Part shown: positions 48,424 through 56,903 of the stretch, piece by piece | How the letters are laid out: each line of letters opens with the position of its first letter | Position numbering within the stretch: the first letter of the stretch is position 1 | Origin: Algicella marina | Lineage (GTDB): Bacteria; Pseudomonadota; Alphaproteobacteria; Rhodobacterales; Rhodobacteraceae | DNA length: 64,000 bases | Direction of reading: 5' to 3' | NCBI RefSeq assembly: GCF_009931615.1 | Contig: NZ_CP046620.1 | Coordinates: 697,501-761,500, forward strand | The notes under the pieces: generated by a model | The model's database searches: none | What the model was told of the DNA's origin: nothing | What the model saw: only the letters and a program-made list of their open reading frames with translations | Program-made: the position numbers and the translations under genes

Positions 48424-49508
48424 CCGACTTTTTCGACGCCTATGCCCGCAACTACGCGCCGTACAAGGGCGGGAGCTGGTGCTATGAAGATGGCTGCATT
48501 TATCGCGGGTTGGAACTTCTGCATCGGGCGACGGAGGAAGACCGCTGGTTGGGGCATCTGCAACGGCTGGTGGACGCGCGGATCGGCGACGGGAGTGAAT
48601 TGCCGGGGTATGATCCTTCGGAATACAACATCGACAATATCAAGGCGGGGCGCGGACTGTTGTACCTGCACGAAGTCACCGGCGCACCGCGATACCTGCG
48701 GGCCGCGGCACATCTGCGGGGGCAACTGGATACCCATCCGCGCACCAAATCCGGCGTCTACTGGCACAAGCTGCGCTATCCCTGGCAAGTGTGGCTGGAT
48801 GGGCTGTACATGGGGCTGCCGTTCCAGATCGGCTTTGCGCAGGTGACGGATGACAGTAAGGCGGTGGCCGATGCGCTGACGCAGATGGACACGGCATTGC
48901 GCCTGACGCATGTGCCGGAGACGGGGCTTTATGCCCATGCCTACGACGAGGCGCGCAAGCAGGCCTGGGCCGACCGGGTGACAGGACATTCGCGGGCGCA
49001 CTGGGCGCGGGCGCTGGGCTGGCTGGCGATGGCGCTGGTCGATGTGCGGGAACTGGTGGGCGAGGCGGCGTTCGCGCCCCTGCGGGAACGGACAGCGACA
49101 CTGCTGGCGGACCTGCTGGCACTGCGGCGAGCCGACGGCCTGTGGTTGCAGGTCATCGACCAGCCGAAGCTGGAGGGCAACTACGGCGAGACGTCGGCCT
49201 CGGCCATGTTCGTCTATGCCCTGTTGAAGGGCCGGGCGCTGGGGCTGGTGAACGCGCCTGTTGCGGGGCTGCTACCTGCGCTGGAGCGTCGGGCGGTGCG
49301 GGATGTGCCGGGCAAGGGAATGCAGATGGTCGAAATCTGCGAAGTGGCGGGACTGGGCATGTTCCAGAACCGCTATCGCGACGGCAGCGCCGGATACTAT
49401 GTGTCCGAAAGGTTGTGCGCCGATGACGCCAAGGGCGTGGGTCCGCTGATGATGGCCTGTGCGGAAGGGGCGCGGGAGACGGCGGAACTGCGGACGGCGA
49501 TGAACTGA
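48417..49508 (+). CDS. GH105 unsaturated rhamnogalacturonyl/glucuronyl hydrolase
   Basis: A 363-residue (alpha/alpha)6-barrel hydrolase of the YteR/RhiN type, which removes the unsaturated uronic acid left by pectate or rhamnogalacturonan lyases by hydrating its double bond. Seen in WQVWLDGLYMGLPF with the catalytic Asp, and in TGLYAHAYDEARKQAWAD, HWARALGWLAMALVDV and YGETSASAMFVYAL. No signal peptide. Its presence implies that lyase products reach the cytoplasm, although no pectate lyase gene is in the window. Last gene of the operon, 9 nt before the convergent MocR stop. Confidence 0.9.
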   Translation: MLTDFFDAYARNYAPYKGGSWCYEDGCIYRGLELLHRATEEDRWLGHLQRLVDARIGDGSELPGYDPSEYNIDNIKAGRGLLYLHEVTGAPRYLRAAAHLRGQLDTHPRTKSGVYWHKLRYPWQVWLDGLYMGLPFQIGFAQVTDDSKAVADALTQMDTALRLTHVPETGLYAHAYDEARKQAWADRVTGHSRAHWARALGWLAMALVDVRELVGEAAFAPLRERTATLLADLLALRRADGLWLQVIDQPKLEGNYGETSASAMFVYALLKGRALGLVNAPVAGLLPALERRAVRDVPGKGMQMVEICEVAGLGMFQNRYRDGSAGYYVSERLCADDAKGVGPLMMACAEGARETAELRTAMN

Positions 49509-49517
49509 GCGAATGCC

Positions 49518-50879
49518 TCAGTAATCCGATTGCAGGATGTGGGCGAGTTGGCCGAGGCCGTCTTCGAGGCGGGGGCGGTCAATCTCTCCGCCGAGACAGA
49601 CGCGCAGCGCTTCGGTGGGGGTGCCGAGAATGGTAAAGACGTCGGACGGCATGATGCCGATGCTGGCGCCTGCCATGCGACCGACGACATCGGCACGGGA
49701 GCGGCCCTCCGGCAGGGTCAGCCAGATGTTGAAGGCGTGGGGATCGGCGGCAAAGGTGAAGCCTTCGAAAACGCGGGCGGCGATCTTCTGACGCTCCGAC
49801 GTTTCGGTGCGGACGAAGCGGCGGATCTGGTCGGCGGTGCCGTCCTCGATCCAGCGGGTGGCCAGCGCCATCGACACGGGCGAGGGCATCACCGAGATGG
49901 ATTTCAGGCACTGGGCGAGATCACGGGCAAGCCGTGCGCTGGGCGCCACCGTATATGCCAGCCGCAGCCCCGCGCCGATGCATTTCGCCAGCCCGCCGAT
50001 ATGCCATGTAAGCCCCGGCGCCATGCTGGCGATGGGCGCGGGCGGATGCGGCGGGATGAAGCCGTAGGCATCGTCCTCGATCAGCGGCAGGTCATGCGCC
50101 AGCAGAATCTCGGCGATGGCCTGCCGGCGGGCCAGCGAAACCGTGCGCGTGGTCGGGTTGTTGAGCGTGGGGTTGAGGTAGAGCAGCTTGGGGCGATGCG
50201 CGGCAATCGCGGCCTCCAGTGCGTCGGGCAGGATGCCCTCGTCATCCTCCGCCAGCCCGACCTGTTGCAACCGCAGCCGCGCGGCGATACCCCGCGTGCC
50301 CGAATAGCTGACGCCTTCGGAAAGAATGCAGTCACCCGGTTCGGTCAACAGCATCAGGATCGCCATGATCGTTGGGTGTGCGCCGGGGGTGATGGCGACA
50401 CGATCCAGCGTCGGCACCATGCCGCGCAGCGACAGCCATGAAGAGGCCGCCTCCTTGTCCACCTGCCCGCCGGTGGAGGACTGGTAGCGCAGCAGGTCGA
50501 CCATGTTCACCGCCACCGTTTCCAACCCTTCGCGCATCCGTCGCAGAAGATCCGGGTCGGTCGGCTCGGGCGGCAGGTTCATCGTCAGGTCGCGGTCGCC
50601 GCTGCGGCGCAACTCGCGCGTCTGGATACGGGCGGAGGCATCGGAAATGAAGGTGCCGCGACCAACATGGCTTTCCACCAACCCGCGGGCGCGCGCTTCG
50701 GCGTAGCCGCGCGAGACGGTGGTGAAGTCGACGCCCAGCCGTTCTGCCAGCTTGCGCTGCGGCGGCAGCCTGTCGCCGGGGCGCAGACGGCCGGCGGTGA
50801 CATCGCGCGCGATGGCGTCGGCGAGTTCCAGATAGCGCGGCTTGCCGCTGCGGTCGGTTGGTGGAGCCCAGTTCAACAT
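49518..50879 (-). CDS. MocR-type regulator (GntR HTH fused to aminotransferase domain)
   Basis: A 453-residue fusion. The N-terminal GntR-type winged HTH (about 12-78; PRYLELADAIARDV, LPPQRKLAERLGVDFTTVSR) is linked to a fold-type I aminotransferase domain with the PLP Lys in HIGGLAKCIGAGLRLAY and the cofactor-contacting DDAYGFI. MocR proteins sense amines or amino acids through PLP and bind direct repeats near their own gene. ATG 50879 with AAGGG upstream is chosen; the frame extends 38 more codons into the intergenic region without support. It is divergent from the Nit1C cluster and is the likely regulator. Confidence 0.92.
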   Translation of the reverse strand: MLNWAPPTDRSGKPRYLELADAIARDVTAGRLRPGDRLPPQRKLAERLGVDFTTVSRGYAEARARGLVESHVGRGTFISDASARIQTRELRRSGDRDLTMNLPPEPTDPDLLRRMREGLETVAVNMVDLLRYQSSTGGQVDKEAASSWLSLRGMVPTLDRVAITPGAHPTIMAILMLLTEPGDCILSEGVSYSGTRGIAARLRLQQVGLAEDDEGILPDALEAAIAAHRPKLLYLNPTLNNPTTRTVSLARRQAIAEILLAHDLPLIEDDAYGFIPPHPPAPIASMAPGLTWHIGGLAKCIGAGLRLAYTVAPSARLARDLAQCLKSISVMPSPVSMALATRWIEDGTADQIRRFVRTETSERQKIAARVFEGFTFAADPHAFNIWLTLPEGRSRADVVGRMAGASIGIMPSDVFTILGTPTEALRVCLGGEIDRPRLEDGLGQLAHILQSDY

Positions 50880-50917
50880 TCGCCCTTGATAGACGAGATT
50901 CGCCGGTAATTGAAGCG

Positions 50918-50929
50918 TATTGTATGGAA
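50918..50929 (+). promoter_or_regulatory. Putative MocR operator, site 1
   Basis: TATTGTATGGAA, followed by ATAGTTG. An identical 12-bp motif lies 116 bp further on in the same orientation. Both are in the 233-nt region between mocR and nitB. This copy is 39 nt before the mocR start and so well placed for autoregulation. Confidence 0.5.
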
Positions 50930-51033
50930 ATAGTTGCGGGAGATATGGCCGCACCAAATGCACTGGGTTCTTTTTTGGCAAGACAGCCCACAACTGCTCA
51001 ACAAGCGTACAGATTGAGGTAAAAATGATGGAT

Positions 51034-51045
51034 TATTGTATGGAA
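51034..51045 (+). promoter_or_regulatory. Putative MocR operator, site 2
   Basis: TATTGTATGGAA identical to site 1, inside the imperfect palindrome ATTATT-gtatgg-AATAAT (51032-51049). It is 68 nt before nitB. Direct repeats are the usual MocR target; binding is inference. Confidence 0.5.
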
Positions 51046-51112
51046 TAATTGACTGGATATCCGCCGGCTCTCACGTTGGGTTCATAACGGATCGCACAAC
51101 AGGAGAGCCAAG

Positions 51113-51595
51113 ATGCCGGCAGTCACCAAGGAAATGCACAAGGACGGGGACTTTTTCGTCGACTACGAAGAGAAGGTGTTCGAGGACGTGAAGGCCGATG
51201 AGGGCGAGAAGGCGCTCGTCACCTTCCACACGGTCGCCTTCGAGGGCTCCATCGGGCTCGTCAACATCCTCAACGCCATCCGCCTCAACCGCAAGGGCTA
51301 CGAAACCTCGATCCTGCTCTACGGCCCCGGCGTGACGCTGGGCATCCAGCGCGGCTTCCCGACCTTGGGTGATGAAGCCTTTCCCGGCCACCAGAACTTC
51401 GCGACCAACCTCAACAAGTTCATGGGCGAAGGCGGCAAGGTCTACGCCTGCCGCTTCGCGCTTCAGGCGCTCTACGGCCACGGCGAGCCGTCGCTGTTGC
51501 CGGGCATTACGCCGATCGCCCCGCAGGACGTGCTCGATTGCATCCTGATCCACAAGAAGGCCAACGCCGTCATCCTTGATACCTGGACCGTCTGA
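51113..51595 (+). CDS. nitB: MSMEG_0572/Sll0783-family protein of the Nit1C cluster
   Basis: A 160-residue soluble protein of unknown fold assignment, always found beside the cluster's nitrilase. Features are [32 protein letters not shown] and [20 protein letters not shown] near the end. Named from cyanobacterial and mycobacterial homologues linked to nitrogen starvation. AGGAGAGCCAAG precedes ATG. A strong hairpin separates it from the nitrilase gene 65 nt downstream. Confidence 0.85.
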   Translation: MPAVTKEMHKDGDFFVDYEEKVFEDVKADEGEKALVTFHTVAFEGSIGLVNILNAIRLNRKGYETSILLYGPGVTLGIQRGFPTLGDEAFPGHQNFATNLNKFMGEGGKVYACRFALQALYGHGEPSLLPGITPIAPQDVLDCILIHKKANAVILDTWTV

Positions 51596-51605
51596 CCCCC
51601 CCCAC

Positions 51606-51633
51606 GGATCCGGGGCGCGCTTGCCCCGGATCC
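51606..51633 (+). other. Intercistronic hairpin between nitB and nitC
   Basis: Perfect 11-bp stem GGATCCGGGGC / GCCCCGGATCC with loop GCGCTT, 11 nt after the nitB stop. No T tract follows, so it may stabilise the upstream message or lower downstream expression rather than terminate. Confidence 0.7.
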
Positions 51634-51659
51634 GGCCCCGAAAACCGAAAGAGACCGAC

Positions 51660-52634
51660 ATGAGTTCACGCACCGTTCGCGCTGCCGCCGTGCAGATCGC
51701 GCCGGATCTAACAAGCCGCGCCGGCACGATGGCCCGGGTGCTGGGCGCGATCGCCGACGCGGCGTCGCAGGGGGCCGAGCTGATCGTCTTTCCCGAAACC
51801 TTCGTGCCGTTTTACCCGTATTTCTCTTTCGTCCTGCCGCCGATCAAGCAGGGCAAGCCGCACCTGCATCTCTACGAGGAAGCGGTCACCGTGCCGTCCG
51901 ACGAAACTCGCGCCGTGGCCGAGGCGGCGGCGCAGGCCGGTGCCGTGGTGGTGCTGGGCGTGAACGAGCGCGATCACGGATCGCTCTACAACGCGCAACT
52001 GATCTTCGATGCAGATGGCACGCTGCTGCTCAAGCGCCGCAAGATCACGCCGACCTATCACGAGCGGATGATCTGGGGGCAGGGCGATGGCTCTGGCCTC
52101 AAGGTGGTCGAGACGGCGGTGGGCCGCGTCGGCGCGCTGGCCTGCTGGGAGCATTACAACCCGCTGGCCCGCTACGCGCTGATGACCCAGCACGAGGAAA
52201 TCCACGTCGCCCAGTTTCCCGGCAGCCTCGTCGGACCGATTTTCGGCGAACAGATCGAGGTGACGATGCGCCACCACGCACTTGAATCGGGGTGCTTCGT
52301 GGTGAACGCCACCGGCTGGCTGACGCCCGAACAGATCGCCTCCGTCACACCGGATGAGGGCCTGCAGAAGGGCCTGCGCGATGGCTGCATGACCTGCATC
52401 ATCACGCCCGAAGGCCGCCATGCCGTACCGCCGCTGACGGAAGGAGAGGGCATCCTGATGGCCGATCTCGACATGAGCCTCATCACCAAGCGCAAGCGCA
52501 TGATGGACAGCGTCGGCCACTACGCACGGCCAGAGCTTCTCAGCCTGCTGCACGACCCCTCACCCACGGTGACGCGCCGCACAAGCGCACCCGAGACCCC
52601 GTTTACCCCCATTCCGCTGGAGGCAGAGGCATGA
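51660..52634 (+). CDS. nitC: Nit1C-type nitrilase (Nit6803 family)
   Basis: A 324-residue nitrilase hydrolysing R-CN to the acid and ammonia. The catalytic triad is Glu46 (FPETFVP), Lys128 ([11 protein letters not shown]) and Cys162 ([13 protein letters not shown]), with the second Glu in [11 protein letters not shown]. Closest in motif style to the cyanobacterial Nit6803 enzyme. ATG 51660 is chosen by family N-terminus; GAAAGAG lies upstream. Overlaps the radical SAM gene by 4 nt. Nit1C genes were needed for growth on cyanide in a Pseudomonas; the true nitrile substrate is unsettled. Confidence 0.93.
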   Translation: MSSRTVRAAAVQIAPDLTSRAGTMARVLGAIADAASQGAELIVFPETFVPFYPYFSFVLPPIKQGKPHLHLYEEAVTVPSDETRAVAEAAAQAGAVVVLGVNERDHGSLYNAQLIFDADGTLLLKRRKITPTYHERMIWGQGDGSGLKVVETAVGRVGALACWEHYNPLARYALMTQHEEIHVAQFPGSLVGPIFGEQIEVTMRHHALESGCFVVNATGWLTPEQIASVTPDEGLQKGLRDGCMTCIITPEGRHAVPPLTEGEGILMADLDMSLITKRKRMMDSVGHYARPELLSLLHDPSPTVTRRTSAPETPFTPIPLEAEA

Positions 52635-53752
52635 GCACCGGCAGCATCATCAACGACCTGCAGACGCGCGGCATGAGGCTGGTGGACCCGCGCGCCGGCG
52701 TCGAGAGCCGCCGCGGCGGCGCCGGCCCGACCGACCACAAGGCAGTGACCATCGGCGACATGACCGTGATGATCCCCGTGCACACCGCCCCGGCCTTCGA
52801 CAGCCCATACATCGTCGAGGCACCCGATGCGCAAGGCCGCGCGCGGGTGCTGAAGGATGGCGAGTTCTTCGCCGATGTCAGCTTTCCGGCGCGCCCGCGC
52901 TTCTACGACCTCAGCACCGCCGATGGCGTACCGTATGGCCATATCGCCCAGCTTCATTCGCGCGATGTGCTGGCCACCACAGTGCTGCAAACCTGCATCC
53001 GCTACGAGAGCCGCAAGAAGACCTGCAAGTTCTGCGCCATCGGCCAGAGCCTCGCCGCCGGGCGCACCATCGCCCACAAGAGCCCCGAGCAACTGGCGGA
53101 GGTGGCCAAGGCTGCGGTGGAACTCGACGGCGTGAAGCACATGGTGATGACCACGGGCACGCCACCCGGCAAGGATCGCGGCGCAGGCGTGCTGGCCGAC
53201 AGCGCCGAGGCGATCCGCGCCGCGGTGGACCTGCCGCTGCAGGGCCAGTGCGAGCCGCCGGAGGATGATGCGTGGCTGCGGCGAATGCGCGATGCGGGCA
53301 TCGACTCGCTGGGCATGCACCTTGAAGTGGTCACGCCGGAACTGCGCGAGGCGATCATGCCCGGCAAGGCGCAGGTGCCGCTGTCGAAATACTTCGACAG
53401 TTTCGCCGCGGCGGTCGAGGTGTTCGGGCGCGCGCAGGTCTCCACCTACATCCTCGCGGGTCTGGGCGACACCGAGGAGGCCATCCTGGAGATGTGCGAG
53501 AAGCTGGTGGCGCTCGGCGTCTACCCCTTCGTCGTGCCCTTCGTGCCCGTCTCCGGCACCCCGATGGAAAGCCACCCCGCGCCAAGCTCCGATTTCATGG
53601 CCCGCGTGCTCGGCCCGCTGGCGCAGATGATCGTCGATGCCGGGCTGCGCTCCGAAGAGATCAAGGCGGGCTGCGGGCGCTGCGGGGCCTGCTCGGCGCT
53701 CTCGGCCTTCGAGAAGTTCAGGGTGCCGGCGGGCGAGAGGGTGACGGCATGA
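52631..53752 (+). CDS. nitD: Radical SAM protein of the Nit1C cluster (MSMEG_0568 family)
   Basis: A 373-residue radical SAM enzyme. The cluster ligands are Cys122, Cys132 and Cys135 in [18 protein letters not shown], giving CX9CX2C instead of CX3CX2C. A second Cys group, CGRCGAC, sits near the C-terminus and could hold an auxiliary cluster. The reaction is unknown. Translationally coupled to nitC and nitE by ATGA overlaps. Confidence 0.9.
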   Translation: MSTGSIINDLQTRGMRLVDPRAGVESRRGGAGPTDHKAVTIGDMTVMIPVHTAPAFDSPYIVEAPDAQGRARVLKDGEFFADVSFPARPRFYDLSTADGVPYGHIAQLHSRDVLATTVLQTCIRYESRKKTCKFCAIGQSLAAGRTIAHKSPEQLAEVAKAAVELDGVKHMVMTTGTPPGKDRGAGVLADSAEAIRAAVDLPLQGQCEPPEDDAWLRRMRDAGIDSLGMHLEVVTPELREAIMPGKAQVPLSKYFDSFAAAVEVFGRAQVSTYILAGLGDTEEAILEMCEKLVALGVYPFVVPFVPVSGTPMESHPAPSSDFMARVLGPLAQMIVDAGLRSEEIKAGCGRCGACSALSAFEKFRVPAGERVTA

Positions 53753-54294
53753 TCATCGAAAAACCACAGCAGTTCATCACACCGGAATTCCTGATCCGCG
53801 CGGCCACGGCGGCGTGGGAAGTCGGAGGCGCAGCATCACTTCGCCACCGGGTGTTCGTTGAGGAGCAAGGGATATTCCAGACCCACGACCGCGACGAAAT
53901 CGACCACGTGGCGCTGCCGCTGGTGGCGATCTCGACCATTGCTTCGGAGGCCGATGAGGTAGTGGGGACCGTCCGCATCTACGAGGCCGAGCCGGGGCTT
54001 TGGTGGGGGTCGCGACTGGCGGTGGCGCCAGCGTACCGGCGCATCGGGCGATTGGGGGCGGAACTGATCCGGCTGGCGGTTTCGTCGGCGCACGGAGCGG
54101 GGTGCGAGACATTCCTTGCCCATGTGCAGATGCAGAACGTGCCAATGTTCCAGGCCCTGCACTGGGAAGCCGTTGAAGAGGCGGACCTGCATGGGGTCGC
54201 GCACATGAAGATGCGGGCAGATCTGGACTTCTATCCGCCTTTTCTGGAGCCTGAGACTGGCTGGATGGCGCTGACACGGCGGAAGGCCGCGTGA
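53749..54294 (+). CDS. nitE: GNAT-family N-acetyltransferase of the Nit1C cluster (MSMEG_0567 family)
   Basis: A 181-residue GNAT protein with SLRHRVFVEEQGIFQ near the N-terminus and the acetyl-CoA region LAVAPAYRRIGRLGAELI (about 101-118). It is predicted to acylate an amine or alcohol intermediate. ATG 53749 overlaps the nitD stop; the larger open frame upstream is a shadow of nitD. Next gene overlaps by 4 nt. Confidence 0.88.
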   Translation: MIIEKPQQFITPEFLIRAATAAWEVGGAASLRHRVFVEEQGIFQTHDRDEIDHVALPLVAISTIASEADEVVGTVRIYEAEPGLWWGSRLAVAPAYRRIGRLGAELIRLAVSSAHGAGCETFLAHVQMQNVPMFQALHWEAVEEADLHGVAHMKMRADLDFYPPFLEPETGWMALTRRKAA

Positions 54295-55268
54295 CCATGG
54301 ATTTGCCGGCGCTGGCGGCGACGCTGCGGGCCAACCCCAACATCCGCAGCAAACGGGCGATAGACGTGACCTGCGCCGGACTGGGGTTGACGGCAGCGAG
54401 TGCCGGACGACCGGGCGATGACGCGGCGGCGCTGCCCGATGGCGATGGCTGGCTGTTGTTCGCGGCCGAAGGTTTCATGAACGAGTTCGTCAATGCCGCG
54501 CCGTGGTTCGCTGGCTGGTGCGCGGTAATGGTCAATGTGTCGGACATCCTGGCAATGGGCGGACGGCCGCTGGCGGTGACCGATGCGGTCTGGGCCCCGG
54601 ACGGGGCGGCGGCGGCGGAGATCCTGGCGGGAATGAAGGCGGCGAGCGAGGCCTATGGTGTGCCGATCGTCGGTGGGCATTCGAACCTCGACACCGACCG
54701 GCGCCAGTTGGCTGCGGCGATCATCGGGCGGGCGAAAGCGTTGATCACGAGTTTCGATGCGCAGCCGGGCGACGTGCTGATCGCGGCGGTGGATCTGCGC
54801 GGGGATTATGCCGAAGGCAGCGACAACTTCCCCGCGTTCATGAACGCGCCCCATTCGCGGCTGCGTGGTGACATGGCGATCCTGCCGGAACTGGCGGAGG
54901 CCGGGCTGGCGCATGCGGGCAAGGATATCAGCCAGGGAGGGATCGCCGGAACGGCGGTGATGCTGGCCGAATGTTCCGGCGTAGGTATCGAGATCGACGT
55001 GACGGCTTTGCCGAAGCCTGACGGGGCGGACGTGGCGCGGTGGATGGCAACGTTTCCGAGTTTTGGTTTCCTGCTGGTAGCGCGGCGCGAGGATGCGACG
55101 GCCGTGGTGGAGAAGTTCACCCGGCGCGGTGTTGCGGCGGCGCTGGCCGGCCGGGTGACGGCTGGGACGCAGGTGGTGCTGCGGGACGGCGATGCCTGCG
55201 AGGTTTTCTGGGATCATGCGGCCAACCCCTACCTGGGACTGGTGCGAAAGGAGCCGGCGAATGCCTGA
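54291..55268 (+). CDS. nitF: AIR-synthase-related protein of the Nit1C cluster (Sll0787 family)
   Basis: A 325-residue PurM/SelD-superfamily protein, an ATP-dependent fold usually activating carbonyl or amide oxygens. Features are RPGDDAAALPDGDG, NVSDILAMGGRPLAVTDAV, IVGGHSNLDTD and GKDISQGGIAGTAVMLAE. Starts at GTG 54291 (overlapping nitE) or ATG 54297. Overlaps nitG by 8 nt. The substrate is unknown. Confidence 0.88.
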   Translation: MTMDLPALAATLRANPNIRSKRAIDVTCAGLGLTAASAGRPGDDAAALPDGDGWLLFAAEGFMNEFVNAAPWFAGWCAVMVNVSDILAMGGRPLAVTDAVWAPDGAAAAEILAGMKAASEAYGVPIVGGHSNLDTDRRQLAAAIIGRAKALITSFDAQPGDVLIAAVDLRGDYAEGSDNFPAFMNAPHSRLRGDMAILPELAEAGLAHAGKDISQGGIAGTAVMLAECSGVGIEIDVTALPKPDGADVARWMATFPSFGFLLVARREDATAVVEKFTRRGVAAALAGRVTAGTQVVLRDGDACEVFWDHAANPYLGLVRKEPANA

Positions 55269-55539
55269 GATAGAGTTTTCCATACGTTGGCCCGATGGCT
55301 CGGAGGAGTTGTGCTACTCCCCCTCGACAGTGCTGCGTGAATTCTTCCGGCCCGGGGCGGAGTACAGCATCGCCGATTTCCTGAAACGCTGCCGCTCCGG
55401 CCTCGGTATGGCCTCGCAACGGGTGGAGGCGAAGTTCGGTTTTCGCTGCACGTCTGCCGACGCTCAACTGAAGCGGCTGGAGACGGTCGCGGCCCGCTAC
55501 AAACCCGAGGAGATCGTGCGATGTCTGTCCATCAGTTGA
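55261..55539 (+). CDS. nitG: MSMEG_0570-family small protein of the Nit1C cluster
   Basis: A 92-residue protein with MPEIEFSIRWPDGSEELCYSPS at its start and FFRPGAEYSIADFL, the compact family pattern. Its function is unknown; two Cys (LCYS, KRCRSG) and a third in FRCTS are present. Overlaps nitF by 8 nt and nitH by 19 nt. Confidence 0.85.
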   Translation: MPEIEFSIRWPDGSEELCYSPSTVLREFFRPGAEYSIADFLKRCRSGLGMASQRVEAKFGFRCTSADAQLKRLETVAARYKPEEIVRCLSIS

Positions 55540-56804
55540 ATGCCGAGACGCGGAGCCGGACGGATGTCATCGTCATCGGCGCGGGGCAGGCCGGCATGTC
55601 AGCCAGCTATTATCTGTGCCGCGCCGGCATCGAGCATGTGGTTTTCGAGCGCAGTGAACGGTTTCATACATGGAAGAACGAGCGCTGGGATACTTTCTGC
55701 CTTGTGACGCCGAACTGGCAGTGCCGCCTGCCGGACTTTCCCTATCGCGGGAAGGATCCCGAGGGTTTCATGCTGAAGGACGAGATCGTCGACTACGTCG
55801 AGGGGTTCGCCGGGAGTTTCGACGCGCCGCTGTGGGAAGGTGTGCGGGTAACGCGGGTGGCGGAACTGGCCGAGGGTGGTTTCGAGGTGGATACGACGGC
55901 GGGCAACTGGCATGCGGCGCATGTGATTGTCGCGAGCGGCGGCTATGACACCCCGATATTGCCAGCCTTTGCCGGACGGCTCGATGACGGTATCAAGCAA
56001 CTGCATTCGCGCCATTACAAGCGGCCGGAGGACGTGCCGGAGGGCACCTGTCTTGTCGTCGGCACGGGCCAGTCCGGCGTGCAGATGATGGAGGACCTTT
56101 GGATCGCCGGCCGCGACGTGCGGCTGGCGGTCGGGCCCGCGCCCCGGTCTCCGCGCCGGTATCGCGGGCGGGATGCGACGGACTGGCTGTACGAGATGGG
56201 GCATTACGATCAGACGATCGACCAGCAGCCGGATCCGAAGGCGACGGAGGCCAAGACCAACCACTACATGAGTGGGCGTGACGGTGGCCACGAGATCGAC
56301 CTGCGGCAGTTCGCGCGGGACGGATTGCAGCTTTATGGTTCGGTCTCGGACATGGAGGGTGGGGTGATCCGGTTCCTCCCGGATCTGGAGAAAAACCTTG
56401 ATGAGGCCGACAGAAGCTACATGGGCATTCGCGATGCAATCGATGTTCATATCTCGGGGCAGGGGCTGGATGTGGCCCCGGCACCAGCGTTCGAGAAGGT
56501 CTGGCGGCCGGAGCGGGAGGTGACGGAGATCGACGCGGTGGCGGAGGGGATCACCTCTGTCCTGTGGTGTATCGGCTTCCGTCCGGACTATTCATGGCTG
56601 AAGGTCGATTGCCTTGACGAGCGCGGCAAGCCGGTACACCGGCGCGGGGTTTGCGCGCGGGAAGGAGTTTATTTCCTCGGCCTCGGCTGGTTGAACAAGT
56701 GGGGCTCCGGTCGGTTCCTGTCGGTTGCGGAGGATGCGGAATTCGTCGTGGGATGTATTGCCGAGCGCCTGCGAGGTGGCGCGGAACGGCGGGCGCGGGG
56801 GTGA
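55521..56804 (+). CDS. nitH: Flavin-dependent oxidoreductase of the Nit1C cluster (MSMEG_0569 family)
   Basis: A 427-residue FAD monooxygenase-like protein. First dinucleotide motif VIGAGQAGMSASYYL (about 18-32), FMO-like HTWKNERWDTFCLVTPNW, and a second Rossmann motif LVVGTGQSGVQMMEDL. The last segment GVYFLGLGWLNKWGSGRFL is family-specific. It may oxidise an amine or oxime intermediate towards a nitrile, but this is speculation. Last gene of the cluster, followed by a terminator. Confidence 0.9.
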   Translation: MSVHQLNAETRSRTDVIVIGAGQAGMSASYYLCRAGIEHVVFERSERFHTWKNERWDTFCLVTPNWQCRLPDFPYRGKDPEGFMLKDEIVDYVEGFAGSFDAPLWEGVRVTRVAELAEGGFEVDTTAGNWHAAHVIVASGGYDTPILPAFAGRLDDGIKQLHSRHYKRPEDVPEGTCLVVGTGQSGVQMMEDLWIAGRDVRLAVGPAPRSPRRYRGRDATDWLYEMGHYDQTIDQQPDPKATEAKTNHYMSGRDGGHEIDLRQFARDGLQLYGSVSDMEGGVIRFLPDLEKNLDEADRSYMGIRDAIDVHISGQGLDVAPAPAFEKVWRPEREVTEIDAVAEGITSVLWCIGFRPDYSWLKVDCLDERGKPVHRRGVCAREGVYFLGLGWLNKWGSGRFLSVAEDAEFVVGCIAERLRGGAERRARG

Positions 56805-56855
56805 TCAATGCGCCATCGGCCGCGTATCGGGGTTTGAGAACTCAGTAAGTTGGAT

Positions 56856-56884
56856 GACGGGCGCGGGGTGAGGCCGCGCCCGTC
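56856..56884. terminator. Bidirectional terminator between nitH and mclA
   Basis: Perfect 11-bp stem GACGGGCGCGG / CCGCGCCCGTC with a 7-nt loop, between convergent genes. Only short T runs flank it. Confidence 0.75.
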
Positions 56885-56903
56885 AGCTTTGCATTCGCCG
56901 ATG

